This document shows, one piece after another, positions 23,707-36,400 of a stretch of 64,000 nt of DNA. The notes beneath the pieces were generated by a model, which was given only the letters and a program-made list of their open reading frames with translations, ran no database searches and was not told the origin of the DNA. The DNA is taken from contig CM060470.1 in assembly GCA_030544235.1 (NCBI GenBank), forward strand, positions 7,504,856-7,568,855, written 5' to 3'. Each line of letters opens with the position of its first letter. Position 1 is the stretch's first letter. The translations under genes were made by a program, and so were the position numbers. The stretch is from Lepturacanthus savala. Its lineage: Eukaryota; Chordata; Actinopteri; Scombriformes; Trichiuridae.

Positions 23707-26700
23707 ATGGACGTGTTCGCTTTCCTCTGGACCCTCGGCTTTCTGCTGAAAGAGGCGCACGCGTGGGGCTTCAAAAACGGAATATTTCATAACTCAATAT
23801 GGCTGGGTAGCTATGCTTTTATTTTCTTGTGCTGTTGTAGTAGTCGTTGTGACGCTGCGATGTTGATTCTTTTCGGGTTTTGTTTTTTCTCTCTCCAACT
23901 AAATCAGGATAATCTTTAAATAATCAGATAATCAGAGGTTTAACGTTTACAAGCAGCATCATGTTGCTTTGCATTTCCTCCTGTTTTATTCTCATCTGTT
24001 TCCCCTCACGTATTTTCTACCTGAGCATATAAAAGTTTTTTTTTGTGTGTCTGCTTTTGCAAACTCAGCAAAGGTTGCCATCACATAGAGGGCACATTGT
24101 GGTGAATGAAGGAGGATTAATAGGCCATACAGGAGTCCAGAAACTTTCCTCTCTGCCAGGCTGCATGTTTATGACCTGGCTGAGTCTACATGGGGAAAAT
24201 GACTTCATCCCGGCTTCTTAGAAAATAACATCAGACCAAACAGCAAACAGATTGGAGTCAGAAGAGAAGAAAAAAAAAACTAGTTCATGGCTTTGGGAAC
24301 ACAGAGACTTTAAACAGTGAGCTTTCCCTCTTCATTTACACTGAATTATATGAATCTGACAAGCTGTCGATTCCCATACAAACACCTCTCACTACCACAT
24401 TATGAACCACATTCTGTACATTTTTATGATGTGCGAGTGAACGCTTGTTGCAGGACTGGAGCAGTGTTTCATATTAACTGGTTCGCATGTACAACATTTT
24501 CTATTACTAATGCAACTTTTGTCCTGTCTTTCATATTTCCATGTTAAGACTTAAGGCGTCTTCAGGTAAAGAAAACTGAGCTGCTCTGATTCCACGATTA
24601 AATGATTGCACAATGGTTGTAATTAAAACATGCCATTCAGACCTGATGAGTGTGTAGTATGAGGTATCACTTTGAGGCTAATTTAGAGTGCTTTCTGCTC
24701 AGTCTTGCAGTCATGCATGCGTAAAAAGCCAAAACAGGATCAGCAGAGGAATCCCCATTGTGAAGGCCAGGGAGCAAGTGACCTATTGTTGGTGAATGTC
24801 CAAAATGGAGAAAAATGTCACACACTCACCTTCCCCTTCCATGATTTATACTTGATCGGGGTTTAACCTTTGCTTTGGTTGCTAAACACATGCCCCAAGC
24901 ATGCCTGCATGTGGTTCCTTGGATGTGTTTTTTTTTTTTTTTTTGGACCATTTATGTGGCACGAAATCTTCTAATTCACTGTGGTTCCTACAGAAGCACA
25001 AACTGTCGGTTCTGCCTTTTTTTAGCAGCTTTTTTTGTGGTCTCTCTCTCTGACAGAACAAGCAGCTGGAGTTTACCACCGGGAATCACGCAAAGGGAGA
25101 TACCAGCTGACGTACAAAGAGGCCAAGGCTGTCTGCAAATACGAGGGAGGGAAACTTGCCACTTATGAACAAATGGAGGCGGCTCAACAAATAGGTTTGC
25201 AACCAACCTGCACACAAACACATCTACAACACACATGCAGAGGCCTGTCTCAGAAGATTCACAGTGGGAAAACTGGGGAGAGCAGACTTCATCATAACTC
25301 AGGGATGCGGGCTCTTTTTGCCCCTGTCAACACTAATTCCCATTAGTCATGGAGTGCTGTTTGATCCATTGACTCTTGCTGGTTTGTAACTTAGGTAAGC
25401 AGGAGTATTTATTACGAGTTCATTGCTGCGTTTAGCTCGCCTTTCACCCATGAAATACATTCAAAATCCTGTGTGAGGACTTGTCTCCGATGTCTCGGAG
25501 GTACCCATTTCCACTGGAATGCTTTTAACATCTTGAAAAAGAGGTTCATATTTTCACGGGGTAAAGGTCAGCGAAGGCAGTGAGTGACACACTTCTTTCC
25601 ACAAGTGCTTGGCTGTGAGCTGTTACATGACTCAATGCTAAATTTTAAATGGTCTCTCTCGGGCATTATGAAAGCCTGTTAACACCTTCTTGGGTGGGTA
25701 ATATCACTGTTCCCATGGTACAGAGATTGAATCCAGCCACCGGCTCTGGCATTATGGCCCACTTCCCTGTCAGTGGTTACAACTGATTTTCCCTATGGCC
25801 TCTACCCAGGAGGTCCCTCTTTTATCTGGGCTGGTCTGGATGGGATCTACTGATTGTAGCTCTGAGCTAAACTCCGGAGCCTGACCGTGTCTCCACATAT
25901 AAGAAGATCAACAAAACAACAAACCAAAGAGGTCTTTGCAGTGTTTACCAGGAGGCCTTTATTCAATCTTTTCCATCTGAAGGCTCTCCTGGGGGGGCAC
26001 AGTTGAAAGAAAGCCTTTGCTGTGGTTGGCAGAATACAGTAGTTCAACTGTGAATGCTTTAATGGTGGTTCTGCTGCATATCATTTGCTCTCTTAGGTTT
26101 CCATGTGTGTTCCGCTGGATGGTTCGACAAAGGACGGGTCGGTTACCCCATTGTCAAATCTGGGGCCAACTGTGGTTTTGGAAAAGTTGGCATCGTCGAC
26201 TACGGATACAGGCTGAACAAAAGCGAGAAATGGGACGTGTACTGCTACAACCCAAATGGTAAGTCATAAAAGGTGACTTCTCTTAACATCTTAAGACATA
26301 CTGTACCATGAGCGGTATGGGGCAGCAAGGGGGGGTCATTTAAGGCAATACTACACTTCAGTTGTTAGTTTCTATGTGCAAATAATGCAACAATTATGGT
26401 CTTAATGTTGTTTTGCATCTATTGACACCATGCATGAGCCAATCAAAGCATGGGGTCAGGAGATAGCCAGCTTGAAAGTTAATGAGGACCAACTGTGAAG
26501 GTTTAACCACCTTTGGTTTGCTGTACAGCAGTGTATTCCAATGGAAATTTCAAATGAGACCATTCAAATCTGATAAACAATAGCCGGGGGTTTCAAACGA
26601 CATGAGACATGTAACATGTGGGAACTGTGCTACTTACAAATTGGGCATACTGTTTATTCAAATAAGACTGAAAAATGAGGTGCATTTTAAGAAGGATCCT

Positions 26701-29700
26701 TGAAGCCAAAATGATGATTTAAAAGAGGCTAAAAATCTCAATAGAGATCTAGAGATGGTTTGTTTGGTTCTGTGGTAATTCTCTCCATTTCACTTGTCAG
26801 TGAGTCATTAAAATGAATTGCTTTGGTGATATTCTTTCCAACATTCCCTCTAATAAAATATCCGAATACAACAGTAAAGATGTCACAGTCATGGTTCGTA
26901 GCGTCGGGGCCCACAGGTTAGGAAGAGTCATCATGTCTGAGGCTCCACAGACTCAGGACGTTGTCGTCACCACTGCTGGTGATACAGAGTTTATCTGTGC
27001 AGGATGAGACCACAGGGGAAGACAGGACTTTTTTAAAATCTCAGTCCCACCCTGTGAGTTATCGTGGTCCGACCAAGAATAAACTTCAATGTAGTTAAAG
27101 TGTCAGTGAGTAAATGTACCATTGCGAAACTGATAACTAGGACTCATGCTGACATATGTGTGAGTGTTTTCACATCCACCATGCCAGAATTATTCACCAG
27201 TAGATAAGATGGGGTGACACATATATGCCCTTAGGATTTCACAATTTTCCTGATTCATTTTAAGCTGAAGAATGTTTAAACTTGTGTCTGTTTTAGCATA
27301 TCCAAATTAATAATTGAAGCCAATATTTTGGAAATGAAAAAAGTTGTTAAAAGTAAGAATAAGCAACAGATGCCCATTCATACATTCAAATATAATGGGG
27401 CAACATGTTTTGAGTAAAATTTCTGGCTACCTGATAAATTTATGATAACACTCCCTCTTATTTATTTCTATTTCTGTTTCCAACAACTCCTAAAGGAAGA
27501 ACAGTATTCAACTCTAGCTGCCAAATGCACAACTATGTTCAGCTGCTCGTTGCTAATTTTGTCTGTGTTCTGTTGGTGTTGGGCAAGTAGTGCACACTGG
27601 CTTTTGAGAGTGTTTCTTTTTTTTTTTTTTTTTTTGGCTGAAAACAGCTGTCTGTCTGCATCTGGAAATAATGCTGATGAGAGCAGTGCCAGTGAACCAA
27701 AACAGTTGAGTTTTTCAAAGATGCTGAAACAGGGAATTGCAGATGATAACCCTTTCAAATAATCTTTTTAATGGAAGCACAGCCACAATGTTTAAATTTG
27801 AATTTTCTAAGAAAAAAAATGGACCAGTTTTCTTCACAGAAATGTGAAGCCTTGGTGTTTTGTTGCATTCGCAGCAGTTTTCAGAACTCAAGGAACGTAA
27901 TATATAAATAAATATAATACTATGTTTGAAATTATTCTTTTGTTCATCAGATTTTTTGTAAATGGACGGTTCATGTGTATTTAGATTGTAGTTGTACATT
28001 TTTACATGAATTAAAAGAAAAGTAGAAACTTGCTGTGCATTTCCAGTGGTCTCACTTATGAAACTCAGCATTAAAACATACATAGAAGTCTAACCGGCAG
28101 GTTTGTATCTCACAGCCAAGGAGTGTGGTGGTGTGCTGACAGATCAGCAGAGGGTCATCCAGTCTCCTGGCTTCCCTGACGAGTATCAGGACGAGCAGAT
28201 CTGCTACTGGCACATCCGTGTGCGCCTGGGTCAGAGGATCCGGCTGCACTTCCTGGAGTTTGATGTGGAGGAAGACACATCATGTCTGGCAGATTATCTG
28301 GAAGTCTACGACAGCTATGACGATGTCTCAGGCTTTACTGGCAGGTGAGGATCAGTTAAAAAATAAATTATGAATAAAATAAATGAAGTAATTAGTTTTT
28401 TTGCTTGGCAAAATAATCAATTGTGCCACTGTGGATCTTACACTTAACCTATTTAAGACTATGAGCATAAGTCTGTGACTGTCATTTTATATGTAAAATA
28501 AAAAAAATCAAAATGTTATTCATACAGCTTTTTTTTCTTCTGACATGATAGTAGACAACTTTTTACATTTTAAGCAAAAAGAAATTAGCTTTCCAAGTGC
28601 TTTCTCGCATATGACGTCATCAACTTCCTGCCCTTTACACTTAAGAACATGGCAAAGACAAACCCTCCCAGAAAGAGGTCATTTTTTTTAAAATTATTAT
28701 GATTTTGAACTGTGGCATGCATATATCTATTTAATGATTCAAGTCTCTAGAATAATCCCCCCCAAAAATAATTTTATACATAGGATAAATAGATTTTTGT
28801 TCATATTTATGCAAGCCTCAACTGTAATAGTGATAAAAATGTTATTTTCTGCAGAAGAAAAGAGTAAAAAATGCATAAAATGACTCAACTGATAGAATTA
28901 TATGCATGAAATCTTTGAAAGAAATCTGGGCTTAAATGGGTTAATACAGAAGTTAAAGATCATCTGCCTCACAAAAGTTCCCACTAGCAGCCCTCATTCA
29001 TTTATTTAAATCATACATTTGATTTAAGAATCAATACAATATAACTGCATCTATGTTTTGTAACATTATAGCCATAAAAATCATAGATGAGCCATTTCTG
29101 GTTGTTTTAAAAGTGTCCTATAATTAAGTTTCAACCAACAGTTTTACTACCGATGTCAGTCAGTGCACAAAATGGTAATGATTTATTTTAATTTCCTAAT
29201 AACTATTCATAAGAAGCTGTTTCTGCTAGGGTTGTCAACCTGAGTATGTAGGGTTGTTTCCCCCCCGCCCAGTGTCTAAGTATGACCCTCTCGGCCTCCT
29301 TCCCAAATATTATCTCATTTCCTTTTAGACTATTCAGGAGGCACAGAGCAGGGGTGAGAGTGACACCAGCGCCCAAGTTATCACTCTTTTCCATGACCCT
29401 CTGCCAGAAGGTTGCTGGGATGGAATAATTAACCAACATATGGACGATGTCACCTTGTTCTGTTTGGCATCACCAGCAGAGGCATGAATAACACAGGCCT
29501 GCCCTAGTCATTCTCTCAGATGTCCAGTGAAGTCTTTTGATTATGTTCATTTTACAAATTTAGACCTGGTTTCTTGTTGTTAGTCTCCTTCACTACGTCT
29601 GACTGCATCATCCCTGTCAAATAAATGAAAAAATAAAATAAGTAGGCCTGTGGGGGAAGATAATACAACACAAAAGTGCAACATGAATAGCGCTTTCTAA

Positions 29701-29994
29701 TCTGTTCTTTTACAGGTTCTGTGGTGATAATTTACCTGAAGATATCATCAGTACAGGTGGGTCATCCTCATATTTTCATAGAAGAAATACAGAATACAGA
29801 ATATTTATATGTTGCCCCTATGAGGAAACCAATTACATTCTTCTTTATTGTTTTTTTTTGTTTTTTTTACAGGAAATGTGATGACGCTAAAGTTCCTGTC
29901 TGATGCTTCAGTCATAGCCGGGGGCTTCCAGTTACAATATACTGCCTTTGATGCATCTCTGTTTTCATGCAATTACACTCATTGTCTTCACTGA
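23707..29994 (+). CDS. tnfaip6: TNF-alpha-induced protein 6 (TSG-6), complete
   Basis: Secreted hyaluronan-binding protein that transfers inter-alpha-inhibitor heavy chains onto hyaluronan in inflamed or remodelling matrix. Six exons: 23707-23806, 25057-25194, 26097-26258, 28116-28344, 29716-29756 and 29873-29994. They sum to 792 nt, or 263 aa plus TGA (human 277 aa). A signal peptide of about 19 residues ends EAHA|WGF. The mature start [20 protein letters not shown] is followed by a Link module (about residues 35-130, cysteines in [20 protein letters not shown] and YCYN). A CUB domain (about 134-245) contains [32 protein letters not shown] and FCGD. Start chosen for the signal peptide and TATA spacing. 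The C-terminal tail is shorter than in human and ends CNYTHCLH. Confidence 0.96.
25057..26258 (+). CDS. tnfaip6: tnfaip6 Link module (exons 2 and 3)
   Basis: Exon 2 (25057-25194, after CTCTGACAG, ending ATAG|gtttgc) encodes [20 protein letters not shown], then [20 protein letters not shown]. Exon 3 (26097-26258, after CTCTCTTAG, ending AATG|gtaagt) encodes [39 protein letters not shown] and WDVYCYN. Lys and Tyr positions known to contact hyaluronan (the KGRYQLTY region and the tyrosines of VDYGYRLN) appear kept. Confidence 0.94.
26813..27010 (+). other. GC-richer patch in tnfaip6 intron 3
   Basis: A 195-nt open frame whose second half is more GC-rich than the surrounding intron. There is no acceptable exon context, no recognised homology, and it interrupts a well-defined phase between exons 3 and 4. 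Reported only as compositionally distinct intronic sequence. Confidence 0.2.
28116..29994 (+). CDS. tnfaip6: tnfaip6 CUB domain and C-terminus (exons 4-6)
   Basis: Exon 4 (28116-28344) carries [20 protein letters not shown], then [20 protein letters not shown] and [18 protein letters not shown]. Exon 5 (29716-29756) carries [14 protein letters not shown]. Exon 6 (29873-29994) carries [20 protein letters not shown], then [19 protein letters not shown]. The acidic D-Y-x-E-x-Y-D motif that binds calcium in CUB domains is present. The last 15 or so residues replace the longer Ser/Thr-rich human tail. Confidence 0.93.
28444..28944. mobile_element. TTAA-flanked MITE, piggyBac type (copy 1) in tnfaip6 intron 4
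   Basis: It is bounded by TTAA at 28444-28447 and 28941-28944. The ends are inverted: TTAACCTATTTAAGAC on the left and CTTAAATGGGTTAA on the right (its complement begins TTAACCCATTTAAG). TTAA target sites with a TIR starting CCY are the hallmark of piggyBac-family elements. It is 501 bp with no transposase, so non-autonomous. A same-orientation relative lies at 56238-56680. Confidence 0.75.
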
Positions 29995-30058
29995 CCAATG
30001 TTTTTATACACTGATGTGAAATGTATTACTAATAGTAGTCTTTATTGCTGTTTAAAGA

Positions 30059-30064
30059 AATAAA
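30059..30064 (+). terminator. tnfaip6: tnfaip6 polyadenylation signal
   Basis: AATAAA 65 nt after the stop codon, followed by GT-rich sequence near 30078-30100. If used, the 3'UTR is only about 90 nt, without room for a large AU-rich instability element. Confidence 0.6.
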
Positions 30065-30089
30065 AAAAAAGGTCATAAAATTGTGCTGC

Positions 30090-31430
30090 GGTTTCCGATA
30101 TTGGTTTTCTTCTCTGGTCTGACTTCTTCTTACATAGAAAAACAAAAAAATCCTGATTTTGTATTCATCTGTCTAAGGCTTACTCTATAGAAACACATCT
30201 GATTTCTAATTATATTTTCATAGACTTTTACATTTTTAAGTCTTTTCACCATGAACCATGACTGTGGCATATTGTGAATAGGTATCTGGATTTACACTGT
30301 ACCATTTTTAATACCTCATCTGTGCATCTTTTATGATCCGCCTCTGTTTTTTAAATTTACAGTTAAATCATGTACCTATTTATAAAGACTTTATACTGTA
30401 GCCTACCTCTGGATTGAAAATGATTAATGATGATAATTGAAATTTGTGACATTAAATTAAGTACAGCAGACCTAATTGGAGTTTTTAATTCACATCTCAC
30501 ACTGCACTGTAACTTTTGTTGTCCTGTTTTATTCTATTTAGCTTATTTTTATTTTCTATTTAACTGTATCAAAATGTCTTTTTTATATAAAGTATTGTGT
30601 TTCTTTTACATTTCTCATGCCTTTTATGTTTTATGTAAAGCACTTGGAATTGCCTTGATATTGAAATGTGCTATGCAAATGAACTTGGCTAATTAAAGGG
30701 ATTCTCAGAGGAAAGTGTCGTTAATGTACTGCTTTTTAAAAAAATGTATATTAGCATGTTCACACAACTTTCTTAGGCTTTTCACATGATACGATTTCTT
30801 CTTGTTGTGTAGTCAAAGAAGACTCAAAGAGTGATCACCTGCTGCATTTTGACACATAATGATGAATAGATAACATATATCTAGGAAGGGATACATGTGT
30901 GAATGGGGCTTAATATTAATTAGATGGTAATAATTTCATCCTCACCCAATGAATACATGGGTTGGGTTTTTATTATTTGATGTGCAAAACATGACACAGC
31001 AGCTTTTAGACATGACATCACTCTTCATTTGTTTTATAGCTTCCATTTAATATTGAATTAATTCTTGGAGAGGTGTGTGTCCAGCAAAAGTTTCCATGCA
31101 ATTTGTACAGAAGGATAGAAAATTGTATAGAATATTTAGGTCAACACATTGTTGACATGCAACATGCAACAAATTATTTTGGTAGATGTTGAGTGTTATT
31201 TGAAATTACTGAATTATGTAACAAACAAACACAGCATGTCAGTGAACAACATTTATTCAGAAATGTTTACTTTCTTTTAGTTGTATTTTATTTAGATATT
31301 TTATTCTTTACATTTTCATGTTTTAATGAAGTAGGACTGGTTATATTTATATTCTTGTTATTGTTTTAACTTTGTATAAACAATTAATACAATTTTATAT
31401 TTAAAAAAAAGAAAAATTGGGCCCCATTCA
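30090..31430. other. Intergenic between tnfaip6 and rif1, no gene seen
   Basis: About 1.35 kb of AT-rich sequence. The only recognisable item is the LINE-like tail at about 30510-30697. Confidence 0.6.
30510..30697 (+). mobile_element. LINE 3'-end-like fragment
   Basis: It ends in ATGTAAAGCACTTGGAATTG, CCTTGATATTGAAATGTGCT and ATGCAAATGAACTTGGCT, the 3' signature common to fish L2-type LINEs. No reverse transcriptase sequence is seen. Confidence 0.6.
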
Positions 31431-31451
31431 CTTCACAGTTCATCCAAAAAG

Positions 31452-31690
31452 GGGCGTGGCTGTTCCAACAGCGCGGAAGTGACGTAGCCCTGCGCTCTTC
31501 CGATCTCGCTTTGCACGTCTGCGTGGTGGTTTGGCGCCAGCGATTTCGCGGGGTAACGGCGCAGCTCGGCACAAGGCGCAACAAGAAGAACGCGAGCTAA
31601 AACGTGATATATAAAAGTTCCACCCGTGTAACACGCTGCTGGGCCAGGCTTCACATACTCAGGCGGTCCTGCTTCTTCCTGGGTTTGATG
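31452..31690 (+). promoter_or_regulatory. rif1: rif1 promoter and probable first non-coding exon
   Basis: GC- and CpG-richer than its surroundings. It contains GGGGCGTGGC (GC/KLF box, 31451-31460), a composite ETS-CRE site CGGAAGTGACGT (31474-31485) and a TATA-like TATATAAAAG (31608-31617). A donor at 31690|gtgagc, or alternatively 31808|gtgaga, would end a leader exon starting near 31640. The exact start site is not determinable. Confidence 0.5.
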
Positions 31691-32182
31691 GTGAGCGGTG
31701 GAGGAGGCTGTGTGTGTGTTTTTCGGACGAACAAATGTAAATATTAGTCTGCTAGCTTTGTTTGTTTCCTTCTCGGGATCTAAATAATAAGCACCTTTCC
31801 GTGGACAGGTGAGACAAGGTCCCCCGCGGTGGGAACACGAGTGTTGCCCGCATGCGTGAATCAAACTTTCCCTGCTACACGTCCGACATGCTGCAGACTG
31901 CTAGCTGCTAACTTGTTAGAGCTAGTTATCATTAGCAGGCTTCTTGCTATTTCCCTGCGTGCTTCCCCCTGTGGGTTCAGCGTGTCTACAGTGTGTTTAT
32001 GCGTCCTTAAATTAGGTCAGAGGGCGCTTGTTGCAACGTTTACAAACTGGTTTTTGCAGCAGGACACTCGTTGACTTGTTTTGGTTCCTTGTTGAGGCTG
32101 CTAAATGGCCTTGGTTGGTGTTCAACACACACACTAGACTTTGCACATCTCCATAGTTTAACCATCTGCTTCATGTTCACAG

Positions 32183-32231
32183 CTCTGGATTCTGTGGAGG
32201 CTGAACACAGCACGACCTAGAACTCGGTGAG
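32183..32231 (+). other. rif1: Possible second non-coding leader exon of rif1
   Basis: CTCTGGATTCTGTGGAGG and the following bases lie between a TTCAC-AG acceptor and a GAG|gtatgt donor. No ATG-initiated frame is present. Plausible 5'UTR exon only. Confidence 0.3.
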
Positions 32232-33476
32232 GTATGTTCTTTTAGTATCCTACTGCATTTGTGTTCAGTCTGACAGCGCTGTGAAAGGCCAGGCAGACTA
32301 ATCATCATTTCTGTTGCCTTTCATACAAAAATTGAGCTCAAAATGCTTTACAACAGATGAAATACACCTGAAAAACAATAGAAGAGCATTACACAATTGA
32401 AACCCATTTAAGATTGTATATCTGTTAATTTCTCTCTGAATTATTGCTTTAGAAAACAGTGTTAGACCTGTCCTAGGTCTAGAGGTCTGGGATGGTTCAT
32501 GCAGTCTTAATTGATGTTAAAATTCAGGTCTAAGTGGGTCTGGGCAGATATAGATTGATTGCTATTGTGATATGAAATATAGATACAGATTTATGATTGT
32601 AATATGGCATGATGTTTGATGTATGATGTTTGATGTATGATGTTTCCAAGCTGCTAAATATTAGGCTAGAATAAAGGCAGGTCTGCAAGAACACATGCAA
32701 AAAAAGGAAAAATTATGTAATCTGTTCAATTGCAATTTACAAAATATAATAAAATGTATATATATATAGTTGACATTTATCTATATTATTTAACCCACTT
32801 TATCATTATATACACATGACTGATGATTATTAAACATTTCATTGTGTGACTATTTTGTAAATGCACCCATGGTCATTCCTACAATATTTATATATATTAT
32901 ATTATAATGATATTGAGGGAGTTGGTAAAACATTGTGGTACAACTTGGAAAGTGCTTCTTTTGTGTTTTAGTTGTTCCACTTAGATTCAACATTTCTTTT
33001 TAACTGGAGCCATAACATAGACTTTAGTCAATTGTGTGGGAAATATATGCAAACATATACAAAAATAATCAAACAATATTTTGATATTGTGAAAAATACG
33101 GCAGAAATATTGAAAATGGTCCCAAGCCTAGTTGATATGCATAGGTGACTATGCAAGTCATGTTATCAATTGTAAATGTATAATGTGTCTAGATTTTTGT
33201 TTTTATGTATGAAGTGGTCAAATTCTTATGTTGTATGGTCTTATTTTAAAGTTTTATGTGAAGTCACTGTGGCCAAAACCCAATTTTGCATGTAAATCAA
33301 GGACTGTTTATGCTTTTTTTGTTTTGTCTGGCTCAAGGACATGTCTACATTTGGAGAGAAGAATCAAGGGATCAATCCACCAGTCCCTGTTGTTTCCCAA
33401 TATAGCTAATCTCTGTTTTTCTGACTCCTGTTTTTCTGCCTCTTTTTTTTTTAAGGCCTTGGGGAGGTGAGTAATA

Positions 33477-36400
33477 ATGATGGCGACGGCGGAGCCTCCT
33501 GGCACCTCCAGCTTCCTCCCTCTGCTGGAGACTCTGGAGGACAGCGCTGCTGGTCTGTCTGAACAGACAGATGCTTACCTCACCATCACCAAGTAGGTCA
33601 CTCATTCTCCGTCTTTCACCATCATGATGATATTCCTCATGATATTTCAAAATAGTCATAACTGAAAATCATTGAGGAAACTGATTTCTTTTTTTTGCAG
33701 CCGTCTTAGTGGAATGGAGCGCGACCATTTTCTCCTTTCAGTTGAAAAGCACTTTTCTCGTTTGGGTAAAACCATCTTGGTGAGACTTTTTGCTTGTCAT
33801 TAATACATATAGAATTGCCAAATGCCCTGTTTTTATGATAAGGATTCCATCTAATTCTGTTTCTGTCTTATGTTTCTAGACTCACATAAACAGTCCCAAT
33901 GCAGAGCTGAGCCAGGCTGCCTTGAAAGCTTTAGGGTTTTGTTTGTATCATTCTCACATAGCCGCTGGAGAGCCTGGTATGCAACTTTAAACATTTTATA
34001 CATCATTTTCCCAGTGATGACGTGGTGGGATTACACAATATGCTCATGACAGTGATGCTCTCCTGTTTGTTTTCCAGAAACCTCTGCAGCAGAAATACTA
34101 TCAGCACTTTGCTCCTTGGTGGTGAAATCGACAGACAAGAATACGTGTATCAGAGCTTTATGGGTCATCTATAAGCAGAGTTTTCCTCCAGATGTGGTCG
34201 CTAAAAAAGTAGGCATCCGTACAGGTGTAAATCTGGAGACATGTAACGGGTTTCGCGCTGCTGTTGTATTTGATCCGTGATTTTCTCACTCAGGTGCCGT
34301 GTATACTGGGCGCCCTGGAGAGCATTTGGAACAGAGAGGACATCCAGTCTGTTGTAATGGAGTATGAGGCCTTGAACGTCGTCTACAGGTAAAAGAACAT
34401 TTGGTGGTGATAAAAATGTGATTAAATAAAGAAGAAGCGTGTTTAAAAATGTTAATTTTCTGCAAACTAAAAAAAGTGATAAAGCAATTGCATATGGCAA
34501 ACATATCGCAAATACTCATCGTCTTGAAAGTGGTTTGTCACAAAGAGTGCATCTAACCACCTGCCCATTTATTTGCTTATTAATTTTAATACTTATTTGA
34601 CAGGGATGATGCATACAACATTGCTACAAAAAAAGTAAAAAATGTGATGCATATTTTGCGGTCTTTGTCTCTGGTTATGCTGCTGCTTCAATTCTGTTAG
34701 ATTTAATTTGTAATGGTAAGGAATTCCATACGTGCGACTTTGCACTGATAGAGATGATTGCAATAGCTGCTTCATACTACATTTTCCCGGGTTCTCTACA
34801 GCCTCCTGGAGCGTGTGCCGACCCCGATGGGCGAGGGCGCGTTACGATGGGCGAAGCTGGTCATTCCGCTGGTGGTGCACTCCGCCTCCAAGGTGCGTCT
34901 ACGAGCTGCAGCGACCATGGAGCTGGGCATGCCTCTGCTCCTGGAGAAACAGACCGAGGTGGTTGCTGTCATTGAACCCATGATGTCCACAGTAAGTAAC
35001 TTGTTTCAAGTATATTTAAGTAACCATGATTTTGTAGAGCAGCCACGATTAGCTGATTTATCCATTAGTCGACAACTATCACATTAATCGCCAACTATTT
35101 TAATGATCATCTTTTCAAGTTTTTCTTTTTTCGAAGAAAAATGTCCAAATTCTCTGGATCCAGCATCTGAAATCTGATATTTTTCTGGTTATCTTTGGTC
35201 TTGTATAACTGATTCTCAAAGTGGGCTTCCCCCAGAAAAATTCCATGTATAAGTAAAATGATGACAAACTATGGAGGACTGCCATAAATAAAATCAATAG
35301 ATGAATAAATTCCTTTATTTAGTATCCCATTAACATGTTTATTTACAATTATTTGTGTATTCTTTTCAAATTGTATTTTATATACCAAGTTAGAAATGCA
35401 GAAAAATGTTGGTATGAATATATAAATAAATAAATACAATGGAAAATCAGATATCATTTATGTGCAAAAGAAAAACATGTACGCAAATTAATATATTTAA
35501 TTAAATGGAAAATTAAATAAACATCTGCATTTACTGTCATATTCTGGACAAAAAAACATTTTAGGTTGTGTCTTCTTGCTTTGGGAAACAGTGATGGACA
35601 TTTTTTTCATCATTTTATGAACCAATCGATTAATCATGTCAATAATTGGTAGATTAGCCGATTATCAGAATAGCCATTAGTTGCAGGTCTACAGTTTTGT
35701 TTTGTCCCATTAAAGTCTGCTGACATGCCTGTGTTTGTTTCCACAGAAACTGATCCCAGAACTGCAGAAGCTTTTCAATTCCAAGAGTGAAACGACCGTC
35801 CTGAGACTCTGGCCGTTGTTTGTGAAACTTCTAGGGAAGGTTAAGAATATCTGCCCTCATTTTCTGTCTCTGAAGTATAAATACATGAATCTGTGACCTC
35901 TCTACAAATCAATATTTTCCACAAAGAAAGGGGAATCTGTATAAAAGCTGATTCGACACAAACTCAAAGCGCATCGGACACATTCGTAGCATGGACTTAG
36001 TTCTGCTACTTATTTTAAAGTACGCGGACTTAAGACCAAGAAATATAACAGGACTTGACTGTGATTCATTGTCAGAGGTTATGGGGCAATGAAAACCTGA
36101 TCATCATCCTTATTTGAAACAGCTAAAGATGAGTGTTAGTCCGGGTTTGCAATGTGTGTCTCAAGTTTTCCCAAGGTTGAGAGCAAATACCTCCAAAATG
36201 CAAATATGTCTAAGATCTGTCAGACTTCAGAAGTCTGAAGGTGCAAGTGGCATTGTTTCAGCTGAAAGAGCTGTAGGTTTATTCAACTTTTATGCAACAA
36301 ATTATCATATTAATTGCTATTGCAATACATATTAATTTTACCTTTTGTGTTTTGTACACAGCTGCTCCACCGAGGAGGTCCTTTCATCAACTCCATGCTG

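Noticed and set aside
24875..25346. Long frames through tnfaip6 exon 2 into the flanking introns
   Set aside because: Only 25057-25194 matches the Link module and has AG/GT borders; the extensions are intronic.
31433..31864. Minus-strand 143-codon open frame at the rif1 promoter
   Set aside because: It overlaps the CpG-rich promoter; no homology or splice context. A divergent transcript is possible but not supported.
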